Below, in pieces: positions 35,022-43,934 of a DNA stretch of 53,724 nt. The DNA is from Pseudomonas cedrina subsp. cedrina (GTDB taxonomy: Bacteria; Pseudomonadota; Gammaproteobacteria; Pseudomonadales; Pseudomonadaceae), in contig NZ_MNPW01000021.1 in the NCBI RefSeq assembly GCF_001983175.1, positions 1 through 53,724 on the forward strand, read 5' to 3'. A model generated the notes under the pieces. It saw only the letters and a program-made list of their open reading frames with translations. It ran no database searches and was not told where the DNA came from. Numbering within the stretch: the first letter of the stretch is position 1; the number at the start of each line of letters is the position of its first letter. The position numbers were made by a program, and so were the translations under genes.

Positions 35022-35303
35022 TCAGCGTTGCCAGCTTATGACCAGCGGATCCTCACCGGCCATGCGCTGCAAGTGATCTGCCACTACCGGTTCCAGTTCA
35101 TCCAGTTGTGCCAGATCAGGAGCGTGAAGGGTGAAGAGCAATCCGTCTTCATTGATTTCCAACAGGCAACGGGACGGGTCGAAAAAGATATCGCCCTTCT
35201 TCTCGTCGAAACTGACCGCGAACTTGTGGCTCCAATGGCGGCAGAGGCGGGTCAGGCAACGGGTTGCCAGCGGTGTGCTGACCTGCGCGCGAGACATCAA
35301 CAT
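35022..35303 (-). CDS. DUF2218 family protein
   Basis: A 93-residue protein beginning MLMSRAQVSTPLATRCLTRL. The continuation CRHWSHKFAVSFDEKKGDIF with LLEINEDGLLFTLHAPDLAQ matches DUF2218, a family of small proteins often found near siderophore or metal-related genes. ATG 35303 has AAGGAG upstream, so the longer frame from 35324 is not used. It is the last gene of the minus-strand set, separated from the VOC gene by a hairpin followed by T residues, so read-through may be partial. Its role here is unknown. Confidence 0.7.
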   Translation of the reverse strand: MLMSRAQVSTPLATRCLTRLCRHWSHKFAVSFDEKKGDIFFDPSRCLLEINEDGLLFTLHAPDLAQLDELEPVVADHLQRMAGEDPLVISWQR

Positions 35304-35325
35304 GGTCGACTCCTTAATGAACAAA

Positions 35326-35353
35326 GCCCCTTGCGCGCAATGGCTAAAGGGGC
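35326..35353 (-). terminator. Hairpin between VOC and DUF2218 genes
   Basis: GCCCCTT and AAGGGGC form a stem; the minus strand continues TTTGTT. Probable terminator or attenuator after the VOC gene. Confidence 0.6.
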
Positions 35354-35387
35354 ATAACGATGTTACGTAAGCGCCATGCGGCTGTGG

Positions 35388-35936
35388 CTAGTGTTTGTAG
35401 CCGTGAGCCGCGCCGAAGATCAGTTCGCGCTCCGACCAATTATGACGTTCATCCCAATGCATCAGTACTGCCTGGGCATCACGCTCGTACTCCTCGTCCA
35501 TAGCCGGGGTAGCAGTATGCACACCCAATTCAAGGCGATGCCCCGAAGGGTCGAAAAAGTAGATCGACAGCAGAAAATCATCATGATTGACCGGCCCCAA
35601 TACCTTGACGCCTTTGGACTCCAGATCAGCCTTGGCTTGCAGCAGAGTCTCGACATCCTTGACCCGAAAAGCGAAGTGTTGGACCCAGCCCGGAGTTTCG
35701 GGGTCGCGCCCGGAAACCGCGCCAGGGTCATTGGGCAGTTCAAAAAAGGCGATGCAGCTACCGTCCTCCATCTGGAAAAAAATATGAATATGCGGGCTGT
35801 AGGCGCCTGTTGACGGGACATGGTCCTCGCCCATCGCGTGAATGAATTTCAGACCGAGGACATTCGTATAGAACTCCACGGTTTCCTTGGCATCCTTGCA
35901 ACGAAAGGCCGCGTGATGAAGACTTTTACAGAGCAT
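35388..35936 (-). CDS. VOC (glyoxalase/extradiol dioxygenase) family metalloenzyme
   Basis: A 182-residue protein with two beta-alpha-beta-beta-beta modules. Candidate metal ligands are a His in SLHHAAFRCKDA, a His in GWVQHFAFRVKDVE and the Glu in GHRLELGVH, the usual H/H/E set. The first module reads ETVEFYTNVLGLKFIHAMGE. Family members include glyoxalase I, fosfomycin-resistance proteins and extradiol dioxygenases. The next genes upstream (FAH hydrolase, HpaF-like isomerase, aldehyde dehydrogenase) suggest an aromatic-ring dioxygenase or isomerase, but that is inference. ATG 35936 fits the conserved N-terminus; a longer frame does not. Confidence 0.7.
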   Translation of the reverse strand: MLCKSLHHAAFRCKDAKETVEFYTNVLGLKFIHAMGEDHVPSTGAYSPHIHIFFQMEDGSCIAFFELPNDPGAVSGRDPETPGWVQHFAFRVKDVETLLQAKADLESKGVKVLGPVNHDDFLLSIYFFDPSGHRLELGVHTATPAMDEEYERDAQAVLMHWDERHNWSERELIFGAAHGYKH

Positions 35937-35970
35937 GATGAACTCCCTATTCTGGGGTTGATTGTCTGGA

Positions 35971-36957
35971 TCAGTTGATTTTGCGTTGTGCAACAACCTG
36001 ATTGATGGCACCAAAAACCGAACGCCCTTTGCGGTCGAAATGTTCGATCCTAACGCGCTCGCCAAACTTCAGCAGCGAGGTCGTGGCCTGGCCAGTTTTG
36101 ATGGTTTCCAAAGCGCGCCACTCGCCAATACAGCCGCAGCCAACACTGTCATCTTCATTGGAAACCGTGCCAAGCCCCACGAGACTTCCGGGTTCGAAGT
36201 CACGGGTCTGAGCCACATGGGCAATCATGTGCCCGTAGTGGAAGGGTGTATCGATGCCTGTTTCGATATCGCCAAAGAGCTTGCCGCGAACCCAGCACTT
36301 CATTTTTCCGGACACCAGCTTGCCATCCCAGAGCTCGCCCAGTTCATCGGGCGTAACGGCGATCGGGCCCAGGGTTGAAGCTGATTTACTGGTAACAAAA
36401 CCAAAGGTGCGCTTGAGCTCAGCGGGGATCAGCGTGCGCAACGAAACTTCATTGAGCAGCACGAATAACCGGATGTAATCCGTCGCTTTCTCCGGCGAGA
36501 CGCCCATGGGTACATCACCGGTGATCGCGGCAATTTCCGCTTCGAAGTCGATGCCCAAGCCGTCGTCAGGTAGACAGATAGGTTCATTCCAAGCCATGAA
36601 GCCATGGGAGATGCCCTGATACACGAGCGGCTTTTCCATCAGATCTGCCGGCAAGGTCTCGCCCCGCGCGGCACGATTACGCTGAATATGGCTGAGGTAG
36701 CAGGCCCCATCCAAATATTGATAACTGCGTGGCAAAGGAGCACCTAGCGCCGCCATATCAAGAGCAAAAGCACCTTCGACCAGATCGTCATTCAACGCGT
36801 CATACAACTGGCGCAACGGGGCTTCAAGCGAGTCCCAATGGTCCAGTGCAAACTGTAGCGTGGGTGCCCGATCACCGACTTTCACTGCTTGGCTCATATC
36901 GCGGCTAACCACCAACAGCTCACCATCACGACCAGATTTAAGTGATGCAAGTTTCAT
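35971..36957 (-). CDS. Fumarylacetoacetate-hydrolase family enzyme
   Basis: A 328-residue protein starting MKLASLKSGRDGELLVVSRD. Metal-binding acidic residues appear in GIDFEAEIAAITGDVPMGVS, with LVYQGISHGFMAWNEPICLP before and GSLVGLGTVSNEDD after. It resembles the roughly 330-residue FAH proteins that hydrolyse fumarylacetoacetate in Shewanella- and Vibrio-type tyrosine pathways, rather than HpaG. It would cleave a 2,4-diketo acid made by ring cleavage. It lies 34 bases upstream of the VOC gene on the same strand. I use ATG 36957; an in-frame start at 36975 is possible. Confidence 0.75.
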   Translation of the reverse strand: MKLASLKSGRDGELLVVSRDMSQAVKVGDRAPTLQFALDHWDSLEAPLRQLYDALNDDLVEGAFALDMAALGAPLPRSYQYLDGACYLSHIQRNRAARGETLPADLMEKPLVYQGISHGFMAWNEPICLPDDGLGIDFEAEIAAITGDVPMGVSPEKATDYIRLFVLLNEVSLRTLIPAELKRTFGFVTSKSASTLGPIAVTPDELGELWDGKLVSGKMKCWVRGKLFGDIETGIDTPFHYGHMIAHVAQTRDFEPGSLVGLGTVSNEDDSVGCGCIGEWRALETIKTGQATTSLLKFGERVRIEHFDRKGRSVFGAINQVVAQRKIN

Positions 36958-37031
36958 GATTCTCACTCCAGTCATTGGATAGGCAGCCTTGCCCCGAGCA
37001 CTCGGGACAGGGATGGCTCAACTGCGTGTCC

Positions 37032-37424
37032 TCACCTTGGAGGGTGATCGAACAGTGCATGCAAATTGTTTGAGTTAAAGAAAGACTCTGGATGAAACAG
37101 CCCCACTTCCATCGATAACGCGAGATAGCGGCGCGCCTGCAGATCGGCAAAATGTGCCTGGAGCGTGGCGAAAATGTGTTTGCCTATCTCCTCACGTACA
37201 GCCTTCGGGCGAGCGGCATTGAGCTTGAGCACGACATGGATACCGGCGTAGTCGCCCAGGCCATCGGCAAAGCAGTAGTGCTCAATGCGCCGTGCGCGAC
37301 TGCGGATTCCACCAGTGGGAAACAACTGCATTTCGATCAGTTGCCGATGAACTTTGCCGAACAAAACGTCGAGCTCGAGTTCGTTCTCCAGATTGGCGGT
37401 GTAGTCGACAATGAAATGCGGCAT
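37032..37424 (-). CDS. HpaF-like 5-carboxymethyl-2-hydroxymuconate isomerase homologue
   Basis: A 130-residue tautomerase-family protein beginning MPHFIVDYTANLENELELDV, with the N-terminal proline and the GGIRSRARRIEHYCFADG motif. It is clearly a homologue of the HpaF at 28571 but much diverged, sharing mainly the start, the GGIRSR region and LALSMEV. Its genomic company is different (FAH-type hydrolase and VOC enzyme). It probably acts on an analogous hydroxymuconate in a second pathway. It starts 29 bases after the stop of the dehydrogenase gene upstream. Confidence 0.75.
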   Translation of the reverse strand: MPHFIVDYTANLENELELDVLFGKVHRQLIEMQLFPTGGIRSRARRIEHYCFADGLGDYAGIHVVLKLNAARPKAVREEIGKHIFATLQAHFADLQARRYLALSMEVGLFHPESFFNSNNLHALFDHPPR

Positions 37425-37453
37425 AGGTAATCCTCAGGTAAAACTCAGGCAGA

Positions 37454-38953
37454 TCAGGAAATCCGAACCAGCACGGTTTTGCTTTCCAGATAACCATCCA
37501 ACCCTTCACGGCCAAGATCACGGCCAAAACCTGATTGCTTGGTACCGCCCTCCGGTAACGCCGGATAAGGAAAGCCTTCGGTATTAACGGACACCTTGCC
37601 GCACTTGAGCAGAGGAACTAGCCGATGAACGCGGCTCAAGTCGCGACTCCACACACTCGCCGCCAAACCGTATGCAGTGTCATTGGCAAGCAGTGCCGCT
37701 TCTTCGAGGTCATCGAATGGCAATACGGCGAGGACCGGGCCGAAAATTTCTTGCTGCACCAGGTCATCCCCTTGCTTGATGTCGGCGAGTACCGCCGTCG
37801 CCGCAAAGAAACCCCCGCCTTGAGGCGAGCGCCCTTGGGTAACCAGGCTTGCGCCCCCCTGCACAGCTCGCTGCACGTAACCCTGCACTCTTTCGAGCTG
37901 ACGAGCGTTGATTAATGGCCCCATCTGGCTACCCGCATTGAGCCCGGCTCCGAGTTGCAGACTGTCAGCCTGTCGGGCGACTCCTTCCAGGACCTGCTCA
38001 TACACCCGTCGCTGCACATACAAACGCGCACCGGCGACACAGATCTGCCCGGCGTTGGTGAAAATCGCATTGGCCGCACCGCGGATAGCCTGTTCCAGAT
38101 CCGCGTCATCGAACACGATGGTTGGCGATTTACCGCCCAGTTCGAGGGTGACTTTCTTCAAGCTGTCAGTGGCCAGGCGATTGATGTATTTGCCGGTCTC
38201 AGTGGATCCGGTGAAGGAAATCTTCGCTACCAGGGGATGTCGCACCAGTGCTTCGCCGGCCTCTGCACCGTAGCCCGTCACGATGTTCACCACGCCGTTT
38301 GGAAAACCGGCCTGCTGAATCAGATCAGCCAGGATCAATGCCGTCAGTGAGGCGTCCTCCGCCGGTTTCAGCACGACTGTACAACCGGCTGCCAGTGCCG
38401 GAGCAAGCTTCCAGATCGCCATCATCAACGGCACATTCCATGGCACGATGGCACCCACCACGCCCACCGCTTCGCGGGCGGTGTAGGCGAAAAACTGGCT
38501 ACCGGGAAACGGCATCTTCACATCGACCGTATCACCGACGATCTTCGAAGGCCAGCCTGCCATATAGCGCAGAACACCAGCGGCGCCGCCCACGTTGATT
38601 TCGGCAAACCCCAACGGCATGCCGTTGTCGACGCTTTCGACCTGGGAAAGAAGTGCTGCGTTAGCTTCGATCAACTCGGCCAGGCGCAAGATCAGACGTT
38701 CACGATCCAGCGGTGCAAGTCCGCGCCAGGACGGATGATTGAAGGCGCGATGAGCAGCCTGCACTGCTCCGTCGATATCTGCGGCACTCCCTGCCCCAAT
38801 GGCACTGATCTGACGACCACTGGAGGGGTCGAGCACCGCGATGCTGGCGGTTGGCGACTGCCATTGCCCATCAATAAAGTGACCGTGTGAGCGCTCAAGA
38901 AATAAACGAGCTGCAGGACTCAGGCGTGAATAATCATTACTGTCGATCGCCAT
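37454..38953 (-). CDS. Phenylacetaldehyde-dehydrogenase-like aldehyde dehydrogenase
   Basis: A 499-residue intact aldehyde dehydrogenase. The segment GGAAGVLRYMAGWPSKIVGD, then the VPWNVPLMMAIWKLAPALAA motif, TLELGGKSPTIVFDDADLE (catalytic glutamate) and TNAGQICVAGARLYV (nucleophilic cysteine) are intact. The early RYMAGWPSKI stretch is typical of the FeaB/StyD phenylacetaldehyde dehydrogenases, but semialdehydes are also possible substrates. It is the first enzyme gene of the minus-strand set, downstream of the IclR gene. It may oxidise an arylacetaldehyde entering the second aromatic route. Confidence 0.75.
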   Translation of the reverse strand: MAIDSNDYSRLSPAARLFLERSHGHFIDGQWQSPTASIAVLDPSSGRQISAIGAGSAADIDGAVQAAHRAFNHPSWRGLAPLDRERLILRLAELIEANAALLSQVESVDNGMPLGFAEINVGGAAGVLRYMAGWPSKIVGDTVDVKMPFPGSQFFAYTAREAVGVVGAIVPWNVPLMMAIWKLAPALAAGCTVVLKPAEDASLTALILADLIQQAGFPNGVVNIVTGYGAEAGEALVRHPLVAKISFTGSTETGKYINRLATDSLKKVTLELGGKSPTIVFDDADLEQAIRGAANAIFTNAGQICVAGARLYVQRRVYEQVLEGVARQADSLQLGAGLNAGSQMGPLINARQLERVQGYVQRAVQGGASLVTQGRSPQGGGFFAATAVLADIKQGDDLVQQEIFGPVLAVLPFDDLEEAALLANDTAYGLAASVWSRDLSRVHRLVPLLKCGKVSVNTEGFPYPALPEGGTKQSGFGRDLGREGLDGYLESKTVLVRIS

Positions 38954-39052
38954 GACTCAGGCTTCCTATTCCCCTGACGGGAGCATTGAACATGACCCCA
39001 TAGTAGGAAGCGGTAGAGTATCGGCCTATACCCGTCCAAGGTGACCCCTGCA

Positions 39053-39850
39053 TCAATTAAGGTGGGTGCTGCTGAATGAGCCCTTGTAGCCCAGATTCCA
39101 GGAGATGCGCAGCGCAGATCGGCGCAATGCCTCTATCTGGCTGTCCAGGGGTTGCCTTGGAATATGTTGCACGGTTCCGACAATGGCCAAGGTTCCAACC
39201 AACTCGTTGGCCCCATTGAATATCGGGGCAGCCAAGGCACAGATACCCCGAGTTTCCTCTTCGATGGCCACGGCATAGCCATTGAGGCGCACCTGTTGCA
39301 CCTCCCCCTCAAGCGCCTTAGGATCAACCAATGTGTGTTCAGTGTGTCGTTGCAAATTCGTGCGCGATGCCCATTCGTCCATCAGGTGACGCACAAACGC
39401 CAGCGCCACTTTGCCTTGAGCATTGCAATGCAATTGCAGCTCAGTGCCCGGCCGCACGCCAATCTCCAGTGAGGCCTTGCCCAGACTGGTAGTGACAACT
39501 GTCAGGCGCCCTCCTTCCAGAACCGACAACACCACGGACAGACCAAGCTCCTCACGCAAATCGCGCATAGCATCGCCAGATGCGCTGAGCAGATCAATGC
39601 CCGATGCGGCAGCCTGACCCAACACATATGTGCGTATGCCAAGCCGGTAACGGGAAGTGGCCGGGTTCTGACTCAAATACCCCCTTTCCACCAGTGTTTT
39701 CAAATGGCGGAATACCGACCCCTTGGTCGTGGCCAATTTTACAGCCAGCTCACTGACGCCGATTTCCCCCTGAGCACCGGCAACCTGCTCCAACACATCG
39801 AGCGCCAGCTGCACGGAGCGCACCCCTCCCTTACCAATGTCGTCACTCAT
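39053..39850 (-). CDS. IclR-family transcriptional regulator (region C)
   Basis: A 265-residue IclR protein. The N-terminal winged helix reads GEIGVSELAVKLATTKGSVF with RHLKTLVERGYLSQNP. The C-terminal effector domain has GKVALAFVRHLMDEW and GICALAAPIFNGANELVGTL. These regulators bind aromatic or organic-acid effectors and act as repressors or activators. ATG 39850 has GGGAG immediately upstream, so I prefer it to the in-frame ATG at 39874. Its gene leads the minus-strand set and is divergent from the aminotransferase operon, so it may control either or both. Confidence 0.82.
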   Translation of the reverse strand: MSDDIGKGGVRSVQLALDVLEQVAGAQGEIGVSELAVKLATTKGSVFRHLKTLVERGYLSQNPATSRYRLGIRTYVLGQAAASGIDLLSASGDAMRDLREELGLSVVLSVLEGGRLTVVTTSLGKASLEIGVRPGTELQLHCNAQGKVALAFVRHLMDEWASRTNLQRHTEHTLVDPKALEGEVQQVRLNGYAVAIEEETRGICALAAPIFNGANELVGTLAIVGTVQHIPRQPLDSQIEALRRSALRISWNLGYKGSFSSTHLN

Positions 39851-40229
39851 GTGGGCTCCCTGAAAAATAGCCATGGTGGATGCCAGCCTGATTGCCGTTA
39901 ATCGTTTCGACAGGCGGTACAGCCGTTTCTTTAGTTACGCCTGTTTCTCATACCGCTCGGGCAAAATCAAGAACGCAAACGCAGGCAAGACCACCGACAC
40001 ACCCACCTTCGATTCATCTTTGGTCCATGCGTATCGTAAGCCTTTGATCTTGATATAAAACAAATAAAGCAGCCAAAAAACAAATCGCATCATTCCAAGC
40101 GCCAGGACCACTGAACGAAACAGTATTTTTGTGAACGAAACAAAATAGTGTTTGACGCTTATAAAAAATCCTCGTAAAAAAGAAACCACGTCACGCATAC
40201 GCATACAAAAAATCACCGAGGGATACACT
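39851..40229 (+). promoter_or_regulatory. Divergent promoter region between IclR and aminotransferase genes
   Basis: A 379-base AT-rich gap with no gene. It should carry promoters in both directions, and contains the GAACGAAACA direct repeats described separately. A minus-strand frame at 39935-40294 is hydrophobic by chance and has no start signal. Confidence 0.5.
40112..40142 (+). promoter_or_regulatory. Direct repeat TGAACGAAACA, two helical turns apart
   Basis: TGAACGAAACA occurs at 40112-40122 and again at 40132-40142, start to start 20 bases. It lies 88 bases before the aminotransferase ATG. Spacing by two helical turns suits two regulator dimers on one face of the DNA. Confidence 0.6.
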
Positions 40230-41600
40230 ATGACGGCGATCGATTCACCCCTTGCGAGCAAGGACATTGCCCACCACCTCCACCCACAGACCAACCTGCG
40301 CCTGCACGAGCAGATCGGCCCTTTAGTGATAGAGCGAGGGGAAGGGATCTACGTCTTCGACACTGACGGCAATCGGTACATCGAGGGCATGTCGGGATTG
40401 TGGTGCGCAACGCTGGGGTTCAGTCAGCCGCGACTGGCCGAAGCGGCCTACGCACAGATGCTCAAGCTGCCTTATCAACAGACCTTTGCGCACCGCACCA
40501 CCCAACCGGTGATCGACCTGGCCACTGCGCTGATCGAGCGAGCGCCTTCCACCTTGAGCAAAGTGATTTTCCAAAGCTCCGGCTCGGAAGCCATCGATAG
40601 CGCCATCAAACTGGTTCGCTACTACCACAACGCCATCGGCAAGCCGGGGAAAATCAAGCTGATCGCCCGCCAGCGCAGCTATCACGGCACCACGTTGGCA
40701 GCCGCCAGCCTGACCGGTCTGCCGAACATGCATAAAGGCTGGGGTGAACCGCTGGCCGATGTGATTCATGTGCGCTGCCCGCACCTTTATCGCCAGGGTC
40801 TCCCCGGTGAAAGTGAGGAGGACTTCGCCAGCCGTCTGGCCGATGAGCTTGAACAGACCATTCTCGAGGCCGGCCCCGACACCATCGGCGCGTTCTTCGC
40901 CGAGCCGGTCATGGGCACCGGTGGCGTCATCGTTCCCCCAGCGACCTATTTCGCCAAGGTCCAGGCCGTGCTGCGCAAGTACGACATTCTGCTGGTCGCC
41001 GATGAGGTGATCTGCGGATTCGGTCGCACCGGCCATTATTGGGGCTCGCAAGCCATGGGCTTGGAACCGGACATGATGACCTGCGCCAAGGGCTTGTCAG
41101 CGGCCTTCCAACCCATCTCTGCTTTACTGATCAGTAACACGATCTATCAAGTCATCGCCGACCAAAGCAACGCACTGGGCGGGTTCGGCCACGGCTACAC
41201 CTACGGCGGACATCCGGTGGCTGCGGCCGTGGCGCTGGAAACCCTGGCGATGTATGACGAACTCGACATCCTGTCCAACGTCGCCGCCGTGGCGCCGCGT
41301 TTACAGGAGGGCGTTCGCGCATTCGGTGATCACCCGCTGATCGGCGAGGCGCGAGGTATTGGCTTGATGGCTGCGCTGGAATTTGTAGCTGATAAACAAA
41401 CCCGTGAGCCTTTCCCTGCGCAATTGAAGGTGGCAGGACAGGTCGCCGAAGCGCTTCAACGTCGCGGTGTCCTGCTCAGGGCGCTGGGAGATTCGCTGGT
41501 CATGGCCCCTCCCCTGATCATCAACGCAACTCAGATCGAGGTCATCCTCAAAGCCGTGGCTGAATCCCTCGACGAGGTATACGCAGGGATGCAGCAATGA
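40230..41600 (+). CDS. Class III PLP aminotransferase (putrescine/omega-amino type)
   Basis: A 456-residue fold-type I aminotransferase. Family features are GLWCATLGFSQPRLAEAAYA, SSGSEAIDSAIKLVRYYHN (phosphate cup), SYHGTTLAAASLTG, LLVADEVICGFGRTG (PLP-ring aspartate) and the cofactor lysine in TCAKGLSAAF. This group transfers amino groups from putrescine, other polyamines or omega-amino acids to pyruvate or 2-oxoglutarate. ATG 40230 has GAGGGA upstream. Its stop overlaps the start of the ABC ATPase gene (ATGA), so import and transamination are coupled. The substrate is probably the imported amine. Confidence 0.82.
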   Translation: MTAIDSPLASKDIAHHLHPQTNLRLHEQIGPLVIERGEGIYVFDTDGNRYIEGMSGLWCATLGFSQPRLAEAAYAQMLKLPYQQTFAHRTTQPVIDLATALIERAPSTLSKVIFQSSGSEAIDSAIKLVRYYHNAIGKPGKIKLIARQRSYHGTTLAAASLTGLPNMHKGWGEPLADVIHVRCPHLYRQGLPGESEEDFASRLADELEQTILEAGPDTIGAFFAEPVMGTGGVIVPPATYFAKVQAVLRKYDILLVADEVICGFGRTGHYWGSQAMGLEPDMMTCAKGLSAAFQPISALLISNTIYQVIADQSNALGGFGHGYTYGGHPVAAAVALETLAMYDELDILSNVAAVAPRLQEGVRAFGDHPLIGEARGIGLMAALEFVADKQTREPFPAQLKVAGQVAEALQRRGVLLRALGDSLVMAPPLIINATQIEVILKAVAESLDEVYAGMQQ

Positions 41601-42760
41601 CTGCGGTTTCAGCCATGAAAGAACGAGCCAAGCCCATGAACGCACCGTCGCCCCAACCCTCCCTTCCAGTGCAGCAAGCGTGCACACAGCCGCTGGTGCG
41701 GTTCGAAAAGGTTCACAAGACCTACGATGAACGCAGCTGGGTGGTGAATGACTTGAACCTGGAAATTGCCCAGGGTGAATTTCTGTCGCTCCTGGGGCCT
41801 AGCGGCTCAGGCAAGACCACAACGCTGATGATGCTGGCGGGATTTGACTCGCCGGATCGGGGGCAAATATTTATGGATGGCCACGATATCAGTCGGCTTC
41901 CCGCCTACAAGCGCGACATGGGTGTGGTGTTCCAGAGTTATGCGTTATTTCCGCACATGACGGTGGAACAGAACGTGGCATTCCCATTGAATCTGCGCAA
42001 AGTCTCCGCTACCGAGCGTAAACAGCGAGTCGGTGAAGCACTGGAACTGGCGCAATTGAGCGGCTTCGCGTCGCGCAGTCCGGCCCAGCTTTCCGGCGGA
42101 CAGCAGCAACGTGTCGCATTGGCCAGGGCCTTGGTATATCGCCCGCGCATGCTGCTGATGGATGAACCGCTGGGCGCACTGGATAAAGCTCTGCGTGAGC
42201 GCATGCAACTGGAACTCAAGAGTATCCACCGCCAACTCGGCATCACCTTCGTCTACGTCACCCACGACCAGGACGAGGCGATGACCATGTCTGATCGTGT
42301 AGCGGTTTTCCATGACGGCAAGATTGAACAGATTGACCGACCAGAAGCCATCTACAACCGCCCAGGCAGCCGGTTTGTCGCCAACTTTCTGGGTGAGACC
42401 AACTTGCTCGACGGTGTGATAACCCACCTCGGCAACTCCAGCGCCACCATCCGCCTCAACGATGATGGTTCGATTCGCGAAGTACCGTGCAATGTCGCCC
42501 CGTTGGCCGTCGGTGACTCGGCCTCTCTGGCTATCCGTCCTGAAAACGTACGTTTGGCCAACCCCGGAGAACCCGCCTTGCAGGCGCGCCTGATCGACAG
42601 CATTTTCCACGGTGCCCATTGCAACCTGCGACTGACCATGCCCAGTGGCACACCACTGACGATGAAACTCAACCCCGGCAGCTTGAACCGCGCCCTGCCC
42701 GTTCCGGGCGAGACAGTGGCACTGGCGTTGCCTCGCGAGCATTCGTTACTTCTGCCTTGA
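41597..42760 (+). CDS. ABC importer ATPase (PotA-like)
   Basis: A 387-residue ATPase of the polyamine/opine uptake family. Walker A is GPSGSGKTT, Q loop VVFQSYALFPHMTV, signature LSGGQQQRVALARAL, Walker B LLMDEPLGALDK and the switch His in YVTHDQDEAMT. A C-terminal TOBE-type domain follows (LAIRPENVRL). It powers the importer encoded by the next three genes. It starts within the aminotransferase stop; inner ATGs at residues 7 and 14 are possible starts. Confidence 0.85.
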   Translation: MTAVSAMKERAKPMNAPSPQPSLPVQQACTQPLVRFEKVHKTYDERSWVVNDLNLEIAQGEFLSLLGPSGSGKTTTLMMLAGFDSPDRGQIFMDGHDISRLPAYKRDMGVVFQSYALFPHMTVEQNVAFPLNLRKVSATERKQRVGEALELAQLSGFASRSPAQLSGGQQQRVALARALVYRPRMLLMDEPLGALDKALRERMQLELKSIHRQLGITFVYVTHDQDEAMTMSDRVAVFHDGKIEQIDRPEAIYNRPGSRFVANFLGETNLLDGVITHLGNSSATIRLNDDGSIREVPCNVAPLAVGDSASLAIRPENVRLANPGEPALQARLIDSIFHGAHCNLRLTMPSGTPLTMKLNPGSLNRALPVPGETVALALPREHSLLLP

Positions 42761-42860
42761 ACTGTCTGCCAATGAGAGATCGATAACAACAACCAGAATC
42801 ACCGCATTTTTTCTATTGCTGCCCACAAGAACGATTAAAAACCCAGCTCTGGAGTCAATC

Positions 42861-43916
42861 ATGGTCAACCGCAAACCGCTTCTCACCTTATCCACCGTCC
42901 TCGGAATGTTGTGTGTCGGCGCCCTTTCGAGTACCGCTCAAGCCCGCGACCTCACCGTCGTTTCCTGGGGTGGCAGCTATCAGGACGTGCAGCGGCAGAT
43001 TTTTTTCGCGCCGTATGCCAAAGCGTCAAGCAACAAAGTAGTGGAAGATTCCTGGGACAGCGGCATTGGAATCCTTCGTACAAAAGCAGAGGGCCCGGAC
43101 AGTGGCTGGGACGTGGTTCAGGTCGAAGGTGAAGACTTGCAGCTGGGTTGCGGCGAAGACTTGTTCCTCCCTCTGGATTTCTCCCGCATTGGCGGCAAGG
43201 ACAACTACATTCCGTCAGCCGCGAGTGAGTGCGGTGTGGGCGCAGCGGTCTACAACTTCGTGCTGGGTTACGACAAGTCGAAACTCAACGGCACACCCAA
43301 GGGCTGGAGCGATTTCTTCGACCTGAAAACGTATCCGGGCAAACGCGCTCTGCGCCAGGGTCCCAAGGGCAATCTTGAGATTGCGCTGATGGCCGATGGC
43401 GTGCCGGTATCGGACGTCTACAAAGTGCTGACGACACCCGATGGCGTGAAACGCGCATTCGCCAAACTGGATCAAATCAAGGATCAGTTGCTGTTCTGGA
43501 AATCCGGTGGCCAACCGATGCAACTGCTGGCTTCTGGCGAGGTCGCCATGACCACCTCTTACAATGGTCGAGTGACCAATGCGATCAATCAGGATCACAA
43601 ACCTTTTGGCCTGGTCTGGAACCAATCGCTTCAGACCATGGACAGCTGGGTGATCCTCAGAAACTCGCCTAACGCCGAAGCCGCGTATGGCCTGCTCAAG
43701 GAAATGGGCAAACCCGAGCAGCAAAAACTCTGGCCAGCGCTACAGCCTACCGGGATCACCGCGATCAAAGGCATCGCCATGGTGGACCCCAAGGTGCTGG
43801 CGGACATGCCAAGTGCGCCTCAGAACAGCCAGAACGTTTTGACGATAGACGACAAATTCTGGGTGGAACGCGTCGATGAGCTCAGCGCCAAGTGGACCGC
43901 CTGGTCTGCCAAGTAA
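42861..43916 (+). CDS. ABC importer periplasmic substrate-binding protein
   Basis: A 351-residue exported protein. The signal peptide LTLSTVLGMLCVGALSSTAQA ends near ARD. The mature part begins LTVVSWGGSYQDVQRQIFFA, a form typical of PotD-like binding proteins for polyamines, opines or similar cations. DSGWDVVQVEGEDL and WKSGGQPMQLLASGEVAM are further matches to the family. ATG 42861 is preceded by GGAG. It captures the substrate in the periplasm and delivers it to the two permeases. The exact ligand cannot be read from sequence. Confidence 0.83.
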   Translation: MVNRKPLLTLSTVLGMLCVGALSSTAQARDLTVVSWGGSYQDVQRQIFFAPYAKASSNKVVEDSWDSGIGILRTKAEGPDSGWDVVQVEGEDLQLGCGEDLFLPLDFSRIGGKDNYIPSAASECGVGAAVYNFVLGYDKSKLNGTPKGWSDFFDLKTYPGKRALRQGPKGNLEIALMADGVPVSDVYKVLTTPDGVKRAFAKLDQIKDQLLFWKSGGQPMQLLASGEVAMTTSYNGRVTNAINQDHKPFGLVWNQSLQTMDSWVILRNSPNAEAAYGLLKEMGKPEQQKLWPALQPTGITAIKGIAMVDPKVLADMPSAPQNSQNVLTIDDKFWVERVDELSAKWTAWSAK

Positions 43917-43934
43917 TCATCCTGAGGCCCTGAA

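Noticed and set aside
40323..41051. 242-codon minus-strand frame inside the aminotransferase
   Set aside because: Antisense shadow; the plus strand carries all PLP-enzyme motifs.
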